The notes below the pieces were generated by a model. It did not search any database. It saw only the letters and a program-made list of their open reading frames with translations, and had not been told where the DNA came from. Below are positions 8,847-20,158 of a stretch of DNA of 61,606 nt, in pieces (positions within the stretch are counted from its first letter, which is position 1; every line of letters begins with the position of its first letter). Both the position numbers and the translations under genes were made by a program. The stretch spans positions 1 through 61,606 of the forward strand of contig JAJZGI010000006.1 of NCBI GenBank assembly GCA_021798575.1, read 5' to 3'. The DNA comes from Pseudomonadota bacterium (GTDB lineage: Bacteria; Pseudomonadota; Alphaproteobacteria; Acetobacterales; Acetobacteraceae).

Positions 8847-9035
8847 TTATGCCAGATCCTCCACCTTAAGCAGATGTGCTACCTTGCGCACCATGCCGCG
8901 AATCTCCGGCGTATCATTGAACTCACGGCTCTTGCTGATCTTGTTCAGGCCCAGGCCGATGAGTGTCGCCTGCTGGCCCGGCTTCTGACCATTGCCGGAG
9001 ACAATCTGCGTAACCCTGATTTTTTTCTCAGACAT
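8847..9035 (-). CDS. rpmD: 50S ribosomal protein L30
   Basis: A 62-residue L30 beginning [14 protein letters not shown] and ending [15 protein letters not shown], the typical bacterial length. The start overlaps the last codons of rpsE (stop at 9028), so translation is coupled. The upstream open frame belongs to the rpsE shadow. Confidence 0.96.
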   Translation of the reverse strand: MSEKKIRVTQIVSGNGQKPGQQATLIGLGLNKISKSREFNDTPEIRGMVRKVAHLLKVEDLA

Positions 9036-9612
9036 CGTTCGCCTCCGCCGGTGCTTCCTTGGCGGTGGTGCCGTAGAGATCCGCCACCTTTTTGCCACGG
9101 CGCGCGGCCACCAGACGCGGGCTGGTCACGCCGCGCAGCGCCGCGAACGTCGCCTTTACCATATTATGCGGGTTGCGGCTGCCGAGTGATTTCGCCACCA
9201 CGTCGCCGATGCCCAGCGTCTCGAACACGGCGCGCAGCGGGCCGCCGGCGATGATGCCCGTTCCGGCCGGGGCCGCGCGGATCACCACATCGCCCGCGCC
9301 GAATGTGCCTCGGATATCGTGGTGGAGCGTGCGGCCTTCCTTCATCGGCACGCGGATCATGGTTTTTTTGGCGCGCTCGGTCGCCTTGCGGATCGCCTCC
9401 GGCACCTCGCGCGCCTTGCCCGCGCCATAGCCGACGCGGCCCTTCTGGTCACCCACCACCACCAATGCGGCGAAGGCGAACCGACGCCCGCCCTTCACGA
9501 CCTTCGCGACACGGTTGATGGTGACGAGCTTGTCAACCAGCTCATCCCCGCCGTCCCGGTCGCGCTCACGCTCCCGGCCTCTGCCACCGCCTTCACGTGC
9601 CTCACGTGCCAT
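9028..9612 (-). CDS. rpsE: 30S ribosomal protein S5
   Basis: A 194-residue S5 starting [12 protein letters not shown]. The ATG at 9612 has AGGAG eight bases upstream; the longer open frame above it is the rplR region read out of frame. An Arg/Glu/Asp-rich N-terminal extension of about 25 residues precedes the S5 core ([14 protein letters not shown], then [15 protein letters not shown] and the GTGIIAGGP loop). S5 helps control decoding accuracy. Confidence 0.96.
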   Translation of the reverse strand: MAREAREGGGRGRERERDRDGGDELVDKLVTINRVAKVVKGGRRFAFAALVVVGDQKGRVGYGAGKAREVPEAIRKATERAKKTMIRVPMKEGRTLHHDIRGTFGAGDVVIRAAPAGTGIIAGGPLRAVFETLGIGDVVAKSLGSRNPHNMVKATFAALRGVTSPRLVAARRGKKVADLYGTTAKEAPAEANDV

Positions 9613-9623
9613 ATCAAATGCTC

Positions 9624-9986
9624 CTAGAAATCCAGGCCGCCCTCGCGGGCCGCCTCTGCCAGGGCCTGCACCCGGCCATGATATAAATAAGACCCGCGGT
9701 CGAACACCACGGCGAGGACGCCGGCGGCCTTCGAGCGCTCGGCGATCAACTTGCCGACCGCGCTGGCCGCCGCTTTGTCCGCGCCGGTCTTCAGGTTTGC
9801 CTTCAAGTCCTTGTCCAGGCTTGAGGCAGCCGCGACCGTGCGACCGGCGGCGTCGTCGATGACCTGCGCATAGATGTGCTTGCCGGAGCGAAAGACCGAC
9901 AGGCGCGGACGCCCGACCGACTTCTGGCGCAGCTGATAGCGCAGACGGGCCCGACGGCGACTTTGCAGTAAAAGACTCGTTGTCAT
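9624..9986 (-). CDS. rplR: 50S ribosomal protein L18
   Basis: A 120-residue L18, a 5S rRNA-binding protein of the central protuberance. [17 protein letters not shown] and the C-terminal [26 protein letters not shown] identify it. Its ATG shares one base with the rplF stop (TAATG), which implies translational coupling. Confidence 0.97.
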   Translation of the reverse strand: MTTSLLLQSRRRARLRYQLRQKSVGRPRLSVFRSGKHIYAQVIDDAAGRTVAAASSLDKDLKANLKTGADKAAASAVGKLIAERSKAAGVLAVVFDRGSYLYHGRVQALAEAAREGGLDF

Positions 9987-10519
9987 TACTTCTTCTTACC
10001 CTCTTTCCGGCGGATGGCTTCACCCTCGAACTTCACGCCCTTGCCCTTATACGGCTCGGGCGGGCGGTATGACCGCAGCTCGGCGCAGACCTGGCCGACC
10101 TGGCGCTTGTCCATGCCCTCGACTTTGATGAGGGTTGGCTTTTCACAGGTGACCTTGATGCCATCGGGGATGGCGTAGACCACGTCGTGCGAGAAGCCGA
10201 GGTTGACCACGAGGCTTTTACCCTGGACCGCGGCGCGGTAGCCGGTGCCCGTGATCTCCAGGGTTTTGGCGTAGCCGACTGAGACGCCCCGGACCAGGTT
10301 CGCGATATTGGCGCGCGTGGTGCCCCACATCATCCGCGCCTGCGCCTCTCGTGTTTTGGGTGCGACGGAGACCTTGTTGCCCTCAACCTTGGCGTCCACC
10401 TTGTCCGTGAGGGAGAGGCGCAACTCGCCCAGCTTGCCTTTTGCGGTGAGGATATTATCGACGATCGCCACCGTGACGCCGGCGGGGAGTTCAACGGGAT
10501 ATTTGCCAACACGTGACAT
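9986..10519 (-). CDS. rplF: 50S ribosomal protein L6
   Basis: A 177-residue L6 starting [15 protein letters not shown] and ending with the conserved basic [16 protein letters not shown] and RRKEGKKK. L6 lies by the sarcin-ricin loop near the factor-binding site. Preceded by AAGGGAG and followed by rplR with a one-base overlap. Confidence 0.97.
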   Translation of the reverse strand: MSRVGKYPVELPAGVTVAIVDNILTAKGKLGELRLSLTDKVDAKVEGNKVSVAPKTREAQARMMWGTTRANIANLVRGVSVGYAKTLEITGTGYRAAVQGKSLVVNLGFSHDVVYAIPDGIKVTCEKPTLIKVEGMDKRQVGQVCAELRSYRPPEPYKGKGVKFEGEAIRRKEGKKK

Positions 10520-10531
10520 GATCGTTCTCCC

Positions 10532-10930
10532 TTAAAATACGCGACAGAGAACTTCGCCGCCGACATTGGCGGCGCGGGCCTCCACATCGCTCATCACGCC
10601 GCGCGGCGTGGAGAGGATGGAGACGCCCAACCCGGAGTAGACCCGTGGCAGTTCCTTGATTTTGGAATAGACGCGGCGGCCGGGGCGGGAGACGCGGTTG
10701 ATCTCCTTGATCACTGGCTGGCCCTCGCTGTATTTCAGCTCGATGCGCAGCTGCGCGATGCCGGGCCGCAGCTCCTCCCGGGTGAAGCCACGGATGAAGC
10801 CCTCGCGCTTGAGGACATCCAGCACATTGGCGCGCAGGCTGGAGGCCGGGGCGACGCACATGGTGAGGCGCGCGTGCTGGGCGTTACGGATGCGGGTGAG
10901 CATATCACCCAACGGATCGGACATCGACAT
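10532..10930 (-). CDS. rpsH: 30S ribosomal protein S8
   Basis: A 132-residue S8 with [18 protein letters not shown] at the start and the C-terminal [20 protein letters not shown] signature. It binds central-domain 16S rRNA and in enterobacteria is the translational repressor of the spc operon; that role here is only inferred. The ATG at 10930 has GGGAGGG seven bases upstream, better than the second Met. Confidence 0.97.
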   Translation of the reverse strand: MSMSDPLGDMLTRIRNAQHARLTMCVAPASSLRANVLDVLKREGFIRGFTREELRPGIAQLRIELKYSEGQPVIKEINRVSRPGRRVYSKIKELPRVYSGLGVSILSTPRGVMSDVEARAANVGGEVLCRVF

Positions 10931-10945
10931 TTTTCAGCCCTCCCC

Positions 10946-11251
10946 TTACCAGCTGGCTTTGACGACGCCGGGGATCTGCCCGGCGCTTGCGAGATCGCGG
11001 AAGGCGATGCGGCAGAGCTTGAACTTGCGGTAGTTGCCGCGTGAACGGCCGGTGAGCTCGCAGCGCAGGCGCACCCGCACCTTGGCACCATTGCGCGGCA
11101 GCTGGGCGAGTTTGATGCTCGCCTCGAAACGATCCTCGACCGGCAGCGTGCGGTCCATGATCGTGTCCTTCAGCGCCGCACGCTTGCCCTTGTCCCGAGC
11201 CGCCATGCGCTCGCGCTTGCCATTACGGTTAACCTGCGATGTCTTAGCCAT
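10946..11251 (-). CDS. rpsN: 30S ribosomal protein S14
   Basis: A 101-residue zinc-free (long, C-minus) S14: no CxxC zinc knuckles are present, and the end [23 protein letters not shown] is typical. [19 protein letters not shown] is the rRNA-contacting block. It sits between rplE and rpsH. Confidence 0.97.
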   Translation of the reverse strand: MAKTSQVNRNGKRERMAARDKGKRAALKDTIMDRTLPVEDRFEASIKLAQLPRNGAKVRVRLRCELTGRSRGNYRKFKLCRIAFRDLASAGQIPGVVKASW

Positions 11252-11320
11252 TTATTTGCAACCCCTCCGGAACCTGCTGGACAACACCAGCCGTTTTCCA
11301 AAACTCCAAAAACCAGACGT

Positions 11321-11881
11321 TCACTTCGCGAACGGTAGATTAAAACCCTTGAGCAGCGCCTTGGCCTCGGCATCGGTCTTGGCACTCGTCACGAAAATAA
11401 TGTCCATGCCGCGGATCGCATCCACCTTGTCGTAGACGATCTCGGGAAAAATGATCTGCTCCTTGAGACCCATGGCGAAATTGCCCCGGCCATCGAAGCC
11501 CTTGCCGGCCGCGATGCCGCGGAAGTCCCGCACGCGCGGCAGGGCGATGGTGACGAGACGGTCGAGGAATTCATACATCCTTGCCTTGCGCAGAGTCACC
11601 TTGCAGCCGATCGGCAGGCCCGCACGGATTTTGAAGCCCGCGATCGCCTTTTTGGCGATGGTCTTCACGGGCTTCTGGCCCGCGATCAACGCCAACTCGG
11701 CGACTGCGGCGTCCAGTTTTTTCTGGTCGGCGGCGGCCTCACCCACGCCCATGTTGATGACGATTTTTTCCAAAACCGGCACTTCCATCGGGTTTTTGTA
11801 GCCAAATTCATTGCGCATCTGCGGACGCACCACCTCACGGTAGTGGGTCTGCATGCGCGGCAGGGATTTTACTTCACTCAT
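11321..11881 (-). CDS. rplE: 50S ribosomal protein L5
   Basis: A 186-residue L5 beginning [16 protein letters not shown]. The frame is open further upstream, but the ATG at 11881 is preceded by GAGGAGG at five bases and by the rplX stop. [12 protein letters not shown] and the end [27 protein letters not shown] are diagnostic. L5 binds 5S rRNA and bridges to S13. Confidence 0.96.
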   Translation of the reverse strand: MSEVKSLPRMQTHYREVVRPQMRNEFGYKNPMEVPVLEKIVINMGVGEAAADQKKLDAAVAELALIAGQKPVKTIAKKAIAGFKIRAGLPIGCKVTLRKARMYEFLDRLVTIALPRVRDFRGIAAGKGFDGRGNFAMGLKEQIIFPEIVYDKVDAIRGMDIIFVTSAKTDAEAKALLKGFNLPFAK

Positions 11882-11891
11882 TGCGGCCTCC

Positions 11892-12212
11892 TCAGCCATC
11901 AATCGCCGTGCCGCTCTTGCGCGCGACACGAACTTTGCGGCCACCATCCAGAACGCGGAAGCCAACCTTCGTCGGCTTGTCCGAGCCTGGATCGATCAGG
12001 GCCAGATTGGACAGATGCACCGCAGCCTCACGCTCGATGATGCCGCCGGGCTGGCCCATGCCTTTCGGCTTGGTGTGGATTTTCGCGACGGCGACGCCCT
12101 GCACCACGGCGCGCTGCTCCTTGGGGATCACGCGCAGGACCTCGCCGCGCCGACCCTTGGACGCACCGGAGATGACCAGCACCTTGTCGCCTTTTTTGAT
12201 CCGTGCCGCCAT
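11892..12212 (-). CDS. rplX: 50S ribosomal protein L24
   Basis: A 106-residue L24 with the KOW motif at the start ([23 protein letters not shown]). One of the two assembly-initiating L proteins. The Shine-Dalgarno GGAGGTG is embedded in the end of rplN, two bases upstream in the operon. Confidence 0.97.
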   Translation of the reverse strand: MAARIKKGDKVLVISGASKGRRGEVLRVIPKEQRAVVQGVAVAKIHTKPKGMGQPGGIIEREAAVHLSNLALIDPGSDKPTKVGFRVLDGGRKVRVARKSGTAIDG

Positions 12213-12214
12213 GA

Positions 12215-12583
12215 TCAGAGCACCTCCGGCGCCAGGCTGATGATCTTCATGAATTTCTTGGCGCGAAGCTCACGCACCACCGGCCCGAAGATGCGGGTGC
12301 CGATCGGCTCCATCTGTTTGTTGATCAGCACCGCCGCGTTGCGATCGAAACGAATGGCGCTGCCATCGGCCCGGCGCACGGGGAAGGCCGTGCGCACCAC
12401 GACCGCCTGGTGGACATCGCCCTTTTTCACCTTGCCGCGCGGAATGGCATCCTTGATGGAGACCACGATCACATCCCCCACGGAAGCGGCCTTGCGCTTG
12501 GAGCCGCCGAGCACCTTGATGCACTGCACGCGGCGGGCACCGGAGTTATCGGCGACATCGAGGTTAGATTCTACAATAATCAT
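12215..12583 (-). CDS. rplN: 50S ribosomal protein L14
   Basis: A 122-residue L14, exactly the family length, starting [19 protein letters not shown] and containing the [21 protein letters not shown] block. L14 forms the intersubunit bridge with 16S helix 14 and is the binding site of silencing factor RsfS. Confidence 0.97.
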   Translation of the reverse strand: MIIVESNLDVADNSGARRVQCIKVLGGSKRKAASVGDVIVVSIKDAIPRGKVKKGDVHQAVVVRTAFPVRRADGSAIRFDRNAAVLINKQMEPIGTRIFGPVVRELRAKKFMKIISLAPEVL

Positions 12584-12601
12584 CTATTTGATCCTTCAAC
12601 C

Positions 12602-12874
12602 TCAGACGCCGGCCGATGCGGCAGAACCGGCCAGCGCGGCGCCATTGCGCTCTGTCACGATCCAGGTCTTGCGCTTGCTGATCGGCGCGCATTCCTCGAT
12701 CCGCACGAGGTCGCCCTCGACGCAGGTATTGGCTTCGTCGTGCGCCGCGTATTTTTTCGAGCGACGAATGAATTTTTTATACAGCGGGTGCATGATGCGA
12801 CGCTCGACAAGCACGGTGATCGTCTTGTCCATCTTATCGCTCACAACCCGTCCGGTCAGAACACGTTTCGGCAT
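12602..12874 (-). CDS. rpsQ: 30S ribosomal protein S17
   Basis: A 90-residue S17. [21 protein letters not shown] and the C-terminal half of the OB fold ([18 protein letters not shown]) identify it. A short Ala/Gly-rich tail follows the core. GAGGA lies just before the ATG. Confidence 0.97.
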   Translation of the reverse strand: MPKRVLTGRVVSDKMDKTITVLVERRIMHPLYKKFIRRSKKYAAHDEANTCVEGDLVRIEECAPISKRKTWIVTERNGAALAGSAASAGV

Positions 12875-12883
12875 GGTATCCTC

Positions 12884-13090
12884 TTAACCCTTGGGCGCGA
12901 GGCGCACGCGCTCGGCCAAAATTGTCTTCACCCGCGCAATATCGCGCCGCACCGCACGCACCCGGCTCGTATTCTCCTGCTGGCCAGTCGCCCGCTGGAA
13001 GCGCAGGTTGAACTGCTCCTTGCGCAGGTCGAGCAGCATGCCCGTCAGTTCATCCGGCGTCTTGGCGCGGATATCGCTTGCAACCGTCAT
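12884..13090 (-). CDS. rpmC: 50S ribosomal protein L29
   Basis: A 68-residue L29 starting [15 protein letters not shown] and containing [20 protein letters not shown] Met five codons earlier would overlap the rplP end; the ATG at 13090 has GGAG eight bases away and fits the usual length. L29 sits at the tunnel exit near the trigger factor and SRP docking point. Confidence 0.95.
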   Translation of the reverse strand: MTVASDIRAKTPDELTGMLLDLRKEQFNLRFQRATGQQENTSRVRAVRRDIARVKTILAERVRLAPKG

Positions 13091-13091
13091 C

Positions 13092-13508
13092 TCAAACGTC
13101 TCCAATCCGGGTCACGAATTTGGTCCTGATCGGCAGCTTGGCAGCGCCCAGCGCCAGCGCCTGGCGGGCCAGAGGCTCGGCCACCCCGTCGATCTCGAAC
13201 ACGATCCGACCGGGATGCACGCGCGCCACCCAGAACTCCGGGCTGCCCTTGCCCGAGCCCATCCGCACCTCAGCCGGCTTGGTGGAGACTGGAACATCCG
13301 GGAAAATACGGATCCAGACGCGCCCGGCGCGCTTCATCGCACGGGTGATCGCACGGCGCGCGGACTCGATCTGGCGGGCGGTCACGCGCTCGGGCTCCAG
13401 CGCCTTCAGCCCGAAGGCGCCGAAGTTGAGCTGCGTATTGCCCTTGGCCAGACCGTGGATACGGCCCTTATGGGCTTTACGAAATTTGGTACGCTTGGGC
13501 GACATCAT
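13092..13508 (-). CDS. rplP: 50S ribosomal protein L16
   Basis: A 138-residue L16 with [19 protein letters not shown] at the start (the family has Met-Leu-Ser here, so the first of two adjacent ATGs is kept) and [22 protein letters not shown] in the middle. It helps position A-site tRNA. Confidence 0.97.
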   Translation of the reverse strand: MMSPKRTKFRKAHKGRIHGLAKGNTQLNFGAFGLKALEPERVTARQIESARRAITRAMKRAGRVWIRIFPDVPVSTKPAEVRMGSGKGSPEFWVARVHPGRIVFEIDGVAEPLARQALALGAAKLPIRTKFVTRIGDV

Positions 13509-13520
13509 GGCAAAAATTCC

Positions 13521-14198
13521 TTACCGCTGCGGCGCTTGTTCAGCGGCGCGCTTATCCTGCGCCAGCGGGTCCTGTACCAGGATCTCGCCCTTGAAAATCC
13601 AGACCTTCACACCGCAGGTGCCGTAGGTCGTTTTGGCGGTGGCTACGCCGTAGTCCAGGTCCGCGCGCAGCGTGTGCAGCGGCACCCGGCCCTCACGGTA
13701 CCACTCGACCCGCGCGATCTCGGCGCCGCCCAGACGGCCGCCGCAGGTGATTTTGATGCCCTGCGCGCCCAGCCGCATGGCGGACTGCACGGCGCGCTTC
13801 ATCGCGCGGCGGAACGCTACCCGGCGCTCCAACTGCTGCGCGATATTCTCGGCGACCAGCGTCGCGTCGATCTCGGGCTTGCGGATCTCCATGATATTGA
13901 GGGAGACCTCGGCCTTCGCCATCGTTGACAACTCCTTGCGGAGGGTATCGATATCCTGGCCTTTTTTGCCGATGACGACACCGGGACGCGCGGCGTAGAT
14001 CGTGACGCGCGGCTTCTTCGCGGGGCGCTCGATGACGACCTTGGAGACGCCGGCCTGGCTGAGCCTGGCGCGCAGATGGTTGCGCAGCTTGATATCGTCG
14101 TGCAGCAGGCGGGCATAGTCCTTGTCCGCGTACCAGCGGCTGTCCCACGTGCGGGTGATGCCAAGGCGCATGCCGATCGGATTGATCTTATGACCCAT
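13521..14198 (-). CDS. rpsC: 30S ribosomal protein S3
   Basis: A 225-residue S3 starting [20 protein letters not shown]. The KH domain contains [17 protein letters not shown] (about residues 75-91), and the C-terminal S3 domain has [21 protein letters not shown]-type sequence with [12 protein letters not shown]. It lines the mRNA entry tunnel. The ATG shares one base with the rplV stop. Confidence 0.97.
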   Translation of the reverse strand: MGHKINPIGMRLGITRTWDSRWYADKDYARLLHDDIKLRNHLRARLSQAGVSKVVIERPAKKPRVTIYAARPGVVIGKKGQDIDTLRKELSTMAKAEVSLNIMEIRKPEIDATLVAENIAQQLERRVAFRRAMKRAVQSAMRLGAQGIKITCGGRLGGAEIARVEWYREGRVPLHTLRADLDYGVATAKTTYGTCGVKVWIFKGEILVQDPLAQDKRAAEQAPQR

Positions 14199-14647
14199 TA
14201 CGCGGCCTCCCCGGCGGATTTGGCAGTTTCAGACTTCGAGTGGCCAGGGCGCGCATCGCGCATAGGCTTGGCGACCGGCTCGCGCTCCTCCACCACGATC
14301 TTCAGGTGGCTGAACCATTTTTCAACGGTGGCGGAGCGCCCGCGCCCGCGCGCATGGAAGCGCTTCATGACGACGCCGCGCCCGACCTCGGCCAGCTTCA
14401 CCACCAGTTTGTCGACATCCAGCTGGTGGTTGTTCTCGGCATTGGCGATGGCGCTCTCCAATGTTTTTTTCACCTGCTGGGCGATGCGGCGCTTGCTGAA
14501 GGTGAGGTCCGCCAGGGCGCGCCCGGCCGGCATGTTGCGGATGGATTGCGCGACCAGGTTGAGCTTGCGCGGGCTGACCCGCATATTTCGGGTGATCGCC
14601 TGTGCCTGGAAATCCTCGAGGCCGCGTTTGGCTTTCGGTTTGCTCAT
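14198..14647 (-). CDS. rplV: 50S ribosomal protein L22
   Basis: A 149-residue L22 beginning [17 protein letters not shown], with [18 protein letters not shown] and the loop end [17 protein letters not shown]-type (actual: [18 protein letters not shown]). Its beta-hairpin reaches the exit tunnel where macrolides bind. An Ala/Lys/Glu C-terminal extension of about 30 residues is present. The start at 14647 lies just past the rpsS stop; the longer frame upstream is rpsS read out of frame. Confidence 0.96.
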   Translation of the reverse strand: MSKPKAKRGLEDFQAQAITRNMRVSPRKLNLVAQSIRNMPAGRALADLTFSKRRIAQQVKKTLESAIANAENNHQLDVDKLVVKLAEVGRGVVMKRFHARGRGRSATVEKWFSHLKIVVEEREPVAKPMRDARPGHSKSETAKSAGEAA

Positions 14648-14648
14648 C

Positions 14649-14927
14649 TCAGCCCCGCTTCGCTTTCTTGTCGGCCGAGTGGCCCGTGAAGGTCCGCGTC
14701 GGCGAGAATTCACCGAACTTATGGCCCACCATATTCTCGTTCACCTGCACCGGCAGAAATTTTTTGCCGTTGTAGACACCAAAGGTGAGCCCGACGAATT
14801 GCGGGAGAATAGTGGAGCGGCGCGACCATATTTTGATGATCTCGTTACGACCGGAGGCCTTGGAAGCCTCCGCCTTGCCCAACAAATACCCGTCCACGAA
14901 CGGGCCTTTCCATACAGAACGCGACAT
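14649..14927 (-). CDS. rpsS: 30S ribosomal protein S19
   Basis: A 92-residue S19 starting [16 protein letters not shown] and containing [18 protein letters not shown] and the [15 protein letters not shown] signature. It pairs with S13 on the 30S head. AAGGG precedes the ATG. Confidence 0.97.
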   Translation of the reverse strand: MSRSVWKGPFVDGYLLGKAEASKASGRNEIIKIWSRRSTILPQFVGLTFGVYNGKKFLPVQVNENMVGHKFGEFSPTRTFTGHSADKKAKRG

Positions 14928-14930
14928 CTA

Positions 14931-15764
14931 TCAGCCCTTCCCGCTCTTGGCGCGGCGGATGATGAGATCATCCGTACGTTTATTGCTACGTGTCTTGTAG
15001 CCCTTGGTCGGCTTGCCCCACGGCGTGACCGGATGGCGGCCACCCGAGGTGCGGCCCTCGCCACCGCCATGCGGGTGATCCACCGGGTTCATCACCACGC
15101 CGCGGTTATGCGGCTTGCGGCCCAGCCAGCGGCTGCGCCCCGCCTTGCCGATCTGCTGGTTCTGGTGATCCGCGTTCGAGACGGCGCCGATGGTCGCCAT
15201 GCATTCGGCGCGCACCACCCGCAGCTCCCCGGACATCAGCTTGAGCTGCGCGTAGCCTTGGTCTTTGCCGACAAGCTGCGCGAAGGTTCCGGCGGAGCGC
15301 GCCATCTTGCCGCCGGCGCCCACCTTCAGCTCGATGTTGTGGATGATCGTGCCCACGGGGATCGCGGCCAGCGGCATCGCGTTGCCCGGCTTGATATCCA
15401 CCTTCGCGCCGGAGATCACCGGATCACCCGCCTTGAGGCGCTGCGGCGCCAGGATATAGGCCAGCTCGCCATCAGCATATTTGATGAGCGCGATAAAGGA
15501 AGTGCGGTTCGGGTCGTATTCCACCCGCTCCACCACCGCGCCCACATCGTATTTGCGGCGCTTGAAATCGACGATCCGGTAGGCCTGCTTATGTCCGCCG
15601 CCGCGGAACCGGCTGGTGATCCGCCCGTGGTTGTTGCGCCCGCCAGACGAGTGCTTGCCCTCGGTCAGGCCTTTTACGGGCTTGCCCTTCCACAGCTCGC
15701 TGCGGTCGATGAGCACGGTGCCGCGCAAGCTGGCCGTGACGGGATTGAAATGTTTCAGTGCCAT
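14931..15764 (-). CDS. rplB: 50S ribosomal protein L2
   Basis: A 277-residue L2 with [17 protein letters not shown] at the start, [18 protein letters not shown] near residue 40, and the conserved [21 protein letters not shown] near residue 223 that contains the histidine close to the peptidyl-transferase centre. It is one of the proteins nearest the catalytic site. Confidence 0.98.
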   Translation of the reverse strand: MALKHFNPVTASLRGTVLIDRSELWKGKPVKGLTEGKHSSGGRNNHGRITSRFRGGGHKQAYRIVDFKRRKYDVGAVVERVEYDPNRTSFIALIKYADGELAYILAPQRLKAGDPVISGAKVDIKPGNAMPLAAIPVGTIIHNIELKVGAGGKMARSAGTFAQLVGKDQGYAQLKLMSGELRVVRAECMATIGAVSNADHQNQQIGKAGRSRWLGRKPHNRGVVMNPVDHPHGGGEGRTSGGRHPVTPWGKPTKGYKTRSNKRTDDLIIRRAKSGKG

Positions 15765-15775
15765 CGTCTAAAGCC

Positions 15776-16087
15776 CTATGCCAGACCGGTGGTGAAATCG
15801 ATGCTCTCACCCTCGGCGAGAGTCACGAACGCTTTTTTCACGTCCGAGCGGATGCCAGGGCGGCCCTTGAACCGCTTGGCCTTGCCCTTGGTGATGAGCG
15901 TGTTCACCCCGGTTACCTTCACCTTGAACAATGTCTCGATCGCCGCCTTGATCTCGGGCTTCGTCGCATTGTTCGCCACCTTGAAGACGAACTGGTTACG
16001 CTCGGAGAGCATCGTCGCCTTCTCGGTGATCAGCGGCGCGCGCACCACCTCATACATCCGCTCGGCGGAAATTTTCACGCTGCTCAT
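15776..16087 (-). CDS. rplW: 50S ribosomal protein L23
   Basis: A 103-residue L23 with [20 protein letters not shown] and the C-terminal [19 protein letters not shown] loop. L23 is the docking site for trigger factor and SRP at the tunnel exit. Its ATG overlaps the rplD stop by four bases. Confidence 0.97.
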   Translation of the reverse strand: MSSVKISAERMYEVVRAPLITEKATMLSERNQFVFKVANNATKPEIKAAIETLFKVKVTGVNTLITKGKAKRFKGRPGIRSDVKKAFVTLAEGESIDFTTGLA

Positions 16088-16698
16088 GCCAGGCGCTCCT
16101 TCAAGCCATCGATCCCGGCCTTGGTGATCACCAGCACATCGTGGCGCACGATGTCATAGACATTGGCGCCGACGACCGGGAGAATATCGACGCCCTCGAC
16201 ATTGCGGCTGGCGCGCAGGAAGACCTCATTCACCGCGGCATCGACGATCAACGCCGAGCCCCAGCCGAAATGCTTCACCTTGGCCGCGACATCCTTGGTT
16301 TTCTCGATGGCGCCGACCTGGTCCAGAATCACAAGCTTGCCGTCCGCCGCTTTTTGGCTGAGCGCCGAGAGCAGGCCCAGGCGACGGACCTTTTTGTTAA
16401 GTGAATAGCCATGGTCGCGCACCACCGGCCCATGCACCACGCCACCGGTACGGAACTGCGGCGCACGCAGGCTGCCCTGGCGCGCATTGCCCGTACCCTT
16501 TTGCTTGAATGGCTTGCGGGTGGTGCCGGAGACCTCGCCCATGCCCTTGACCTTGTGGTTGCCCGAGCGGCGCTTGGACAATTGCCAGTGGATTACGCGC
16601 GCGATGATGTCCGGCCGCGGGGCGATGCCGAAGATCTCGTCCGGCAGCTCGGCGCTGCCAGCGGCCTTCGCGTCGATATCGAAAATATCCAGTTTCAT
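16084..16698 (-). CDS. rplD: 50S ribosomal protein L4
   Basis: A 204-residue L4 containing the exit-tunnel loop [20 protein letters not shown] (about residues 63-82) and [20 protein letters not shown]. In E. coli L4 also represses the S10 operon; whether that applies here cannot be judged from the sequence. Confidence 0.97.
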   Translation of the reverse strand: MKLDIFDIDAKAAGSAELPDEIFGIAPRPDIIARVIHWQLSKRRSGNHKVKGMGEVSGTTRKPFKQKGTGNARQGSLRAPQFRTGGVVHGPVVRDHGYSLNKKVRRLGLLSALSQKAADGKLVILDQVGAIEKTKDVAAKVKHFGWGSALIVDAAVNEVFLRASRNVEGVDILPVVGANVYDIVRHDVLVITKAGIDGLKERLA

Positions 16699-16702
16699 CG
16701 GC

Positions 16703-17377
16703 TCAACCCTTCAACGCAGCAGGGTAGGCGGCATCCGCCGGCCGCGCCTTTTTGATCGCATCGCGCAGCAGCACATAGCTGCCCTTGGAGCCCGGAACGG
16801 CGCCTTGAATGAGCACGAGATTGCGCGCCTCATCGAGGGCCGCGACCTGCAAATTCAGCGTCGTCACACGGTCCTGGCCCAAATGCCCGGCCATTTTTTT
16901 GTTCTTGAACGTTTTGCCAGGGTCCTGGCGGTTACCCGTGGAGCCCAGGCTGCGATGGCTGATGGAGACACCGTGGCTGGCCTCCAACCCGGCGAAGTTC
17001 CACCGCTTCATGCCGCCGGCAAAGCCCTTGCCCTTGGTGATCCCCGCCACATCCACGAACTGGCCGACCGAGAAGTGCGTGGGGGAGATGACCGCGCCGG
17101 CCTCCAGCAGGGCGTCCTCCGCCACGCGGAACTCGACCAGCTTCATCGCGGGCTCGACCTTCGCCTTGGCGAAATGGCCGCGCTGCGGCTTGCTCACATT
17201 CTTGGGCTTGGCCTTGCCGATCCCCAGCTGCACGGCGGCGTAGCCGTCGCTCTCGACCGTCCGCGCTGCTACGACCCGCACCTCATCGAGGTGCAGCACC
17301 GTGACCGGCACGTGCGTGCCATCTTCCCTGAACAACCGGGTCATCCCCAGTTTTTTTGCAATCACACCGGTACGCAT
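16703..17377 (-). CDS. rplC: 50S ribosomal protein L3
   Basis: A 224-residue L3 with [16 protein letters not shown] at the start and [20 protein letters not shown] with the [21 protein letters not shown] block. Two ATGs are adjacent; the second (17377) is chosen because it fits the family start and sits seven bases from AGG. L3 reaches the peptidyl-transferase centre and starts 50S assembly. Confidence 0.97.
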   Translation of the reverse strand: MRTGVIAKKLGMTRLFREDGTHVPVTVLHLDEVRVVAARTVESDGYAAVQLGIGKAKPKNVSKPQRGHFAKAKVEPAMKLVEFRVAEDALLEAGAVISPTHFSVGQFVDVAGITKGKGFAGGMKRWNFAGLEASHGVSISHRSLGSTGNRQDPGKTFKNKKMAGHLGQDRVTTLNLQVAALDEARNLVLIQGAVPGSKGSYVLLRDAIKKARPADAAYPAALKG

Positions 17378-17391
17378 CATTCCACCTGGTC

Positions 17392-17700
17392 TTAGATCTT
17401 GATTTCGACTTCAACGCCGGCGGCGAGGTCGAGCTTCATCAGCGCGTCCACGGTCTGCGGTGTCGGGTCAACGATATCGAGCAAGCGGCGATGCGTCCGG
17501 ATCTCGAACTGTTCGCGGCTCTTTTTATCCACATGCGGCGAGCGGTTCACGGTGAACCGCTCGATATGTGTCGGCAACGGAATTGGCCCCCGCACCTGCG
17601 CGCCCGTGCGCCTTGCCGTGTTGACGATGTCCTTCGTGCTGTTGTCCAGCACGCGGTGGTCATACGCCTTCAGGCGGATACGGATATTTTGACTGTCCAT
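17392..17700 (-). CDS. rpsJ: 30S ribosomal protein S10
   Basis: A 102-residue S10 with [20 protein letters not shown] and the loop [20 protein letters not shown]. It is also NusE, a partner in antitermination. It follows tuf by 27 bp without a visible terminator, so the S10 set appears to continue the str transcript. Confidence 0.97.
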   Translation of the reverse strand: MDSQNIRIRLKAYDHRVLDNSTKDIVNTARRTGAQVRGPIPLPTHIERFTVNRSPHVDKKSREQFEIRTHRRLLDIVDPTPQTVDALMKLDLAAGVEVEIKI

Positions 17701-17727
17701 TTTAGTCGTGCTCCTGGGGCCAGCCGC

Positions 17728-18915
<1,188 letters not shown>

Positions 18916-18959
18916 TTGTCTGCTCCGTGCGGGCTAAAAATTTACCTTAAAAAACCAAA

Positions 18960-19436
18960 TTACCAACGATAATGACTGAAGGCCTTGTTTGCCTCGGCCA
19001 TCCGGTGGGTGTCCTCACGCTTCTTTACCGCAGAGCCGCGATTGTTCACCGCATCCTGCAATTCGTTCGAGAGCCGCTCTTCCATCGTGTGCTCACCACG
19101 CTTGCGCGCCGAATCGATGATCCAGCGGATCGCCAGCGCCTGGCGGCGGTCCGTGCGGACCTCGACCGGCACCTGGTAGGTCGCCCCGCCGACGCGGCGC
19201 GAGCGCACCTCGATCGCCGGTTTTACGTTATCCAGTGCCTCGTGGAACATGCGCACCGGATCGGCATTCGCCCCGCCACGTTTTTTCAACACGTCCAGGG
19301 CGCCGTAGACGATGCCCTCGGCGGCGGATTTTTTACCATCGTACATCAGCACATTCATGAAACGGCTGATTACGATATCCCCGAATTTCGCATCCGGGAG
19401 GACTTCGCGTTTTACCGCGCGGCGACGTCTGCTCAT
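18960..19436 (-). CDS. rpsG: 30S ribosomal protein S7
   Basis: A 158-residue S7 starting [20 protein letters not shown] and ending [11 protein letters not shown], with the [19 protein letters not shown] block at about residue 70. It nucleates assembly of the 30S head. rpsL lies 11 bp upstream; tuf follows at 44 bp. Confidence 0.97.
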   Translation of the reverse strand: MSRRRRAVKREVLPDAKFGDIVISRFMNVLMYDGKKSAAEGIVYGALDVLKKRGGANADPVRMFHEALDNVKPAIEVRSRRVGGATYQVPVEVRTDRRQALAIRWIIDSARKRGEHTMEERLSNELQDAVNNRGSAVKKREDTHRMAEANKAFSHYRW

Positions 19437-19447
19437 ATCTCTCCCCC

Positions 19448-19819
19448 TTACTTCGGCCGCTTGGCGCCATAGAGTGAACGGCGCTTGCGGCGCTTGGGCA
19501 GGCCCTGCGTATCCAGCACGCCGCGCAGGATATGGTAGCGCACACCCGGCAGATCCTTCACGCGGCCACCGCGGATGAGCACCACCGAGTGCTCCTGGAG
19601 GTTATGCCCCTCACCCGGGATGTAGCTCACGACCTCAAAACCATTGGTCAGGCGGACCTTGGCGACCTTACGCAGCGCGGAGTTCGGCTTCTTCGGCGTC
19701 GTGGTATAGACGCGCGTGCAGACGCCACGCTTTTGCGGGCAACCCTCCAGCGCCGGTACCTTATTGCGCTTTGGCGCTGGCTCACGGCCCTTGGCGATCA
19801 ACTGATTAATGGTCGGCAT
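19448..19819 (-). CDS. rpsL: 30S ribosomal protein S12
   Basis: A 123-residue S12 starting [14 protein letters not shown]. The streptomycin-related positions look wild type: Lys in [15 protein letters not shown] and Lys in [14 protein letters not shown]. It is first gene of the str-S10-spc-alpha string. AGGA six bases before the ATG is the likely ribosome-binding site. Confidence 0.98.
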   Translation of the reverse strand: MPTINQLIAKGREPAPKRNKVPALEGCPQKRGVCTRVYTTTPKKPNSALRKVAKVRLTNGFEVVSYIPGEGHNLQEHSVVLIRGGRVKDLPGVRYHILRGVLDTQGLPKRRKRRSLYGAKRPK

Positions 19820-19882
19820 TGCTCATCCTGCTACCTGTGGTCCTGAAAGCGCCCCGAGCGTTGCGAGAACCGGATCATCCAT

Positions 19883-19914
19883 AAAAAACAACCGCAAGGC
19901 GTGAACGCCTTACG
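19883..19914 (-). terminator. attenuator-like terminator in the rpsL leader
   Basis: On the minus strand a 9-bp stem (CGTAAGGCG / CGCCTTGCG, with one U-G pair) and a TTCA loop are followed by GTTG and six T. It has the form of an intrinsic terminator but lies between the promoter at 20023-20051 and rpsL, so it would control read-through into the entire str-S10-spc-alpha string. Confidence 0.6.
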
Positions 19915-20022
19915 GAAACGCTCCAGCTCGCGGCCTAAGCCCCTTGGGGGGACGGCGCCGCACGCGCCAGATTTTTTACAAACCACCCGGAAACCGAAAA
20001 GCCCGGAACCGCGAGAGCGCTC

Positions 20023-20051
20023 TCCTTAGGAGCCAGCATCTGGCAAGTCAA
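20023..20051 (-). promoter_or_regulatory. candidate rpsL (str operon) promoter
   Basis: Minus strand: -35 TTGACT (plus 20046-20051), 17 bp, -10 TAAGGA (plus 20023-20028). The -10 is weak, but a nearly identical design (TAGACA, 17 bp, TAAGGC) precedes rplK. A perfect 12-bp palindrome GAGAGCGCTCTC (20013-20024) covers the expected start point. Confidence 0.45.
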
Positions 20052-20133
20052 GCATTGGGGAGTGGTAACCGCGAGAAAAAGGCTGATGGCGCAAAAGCAC
20101 ATGGCTGAAGGCAGCGGCAGGCCCTAAACAGCA

Positions 20134-20158
20134 AACGGCACCCTGTTGGGGCGCCGTT
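20134..20158 (-). terminator. terminator-like hairpin after rpoC
   Basis: Ten-step stem with one mismatch, AACGGCACCC / GGGCGCCGTT with a 5-base loop, 35 bases after the rpoC stop. On the minus strand TTTG continues from the stem but there is no long T-run, so termination may be partial. Confidence 0.55.

Noticed and set aside
14076-16127. Long open frames on the plus strand opposite the ribosomal genes, up to 683 codons
   Set aside because: They lie antisense to well-identified ribosomal genes and have the composition of GC-rich shadow frames with no recognisable domains.
19806-19826. Six-codon upstream frame overlapping the rpsL start (minus strand, ATG AGC AAT GCC GAC CAT TAA)
   Set aside because: Too short to judge, and it lies within the spacing between the ribosome-binding site and rpsL, so it is probably chance.
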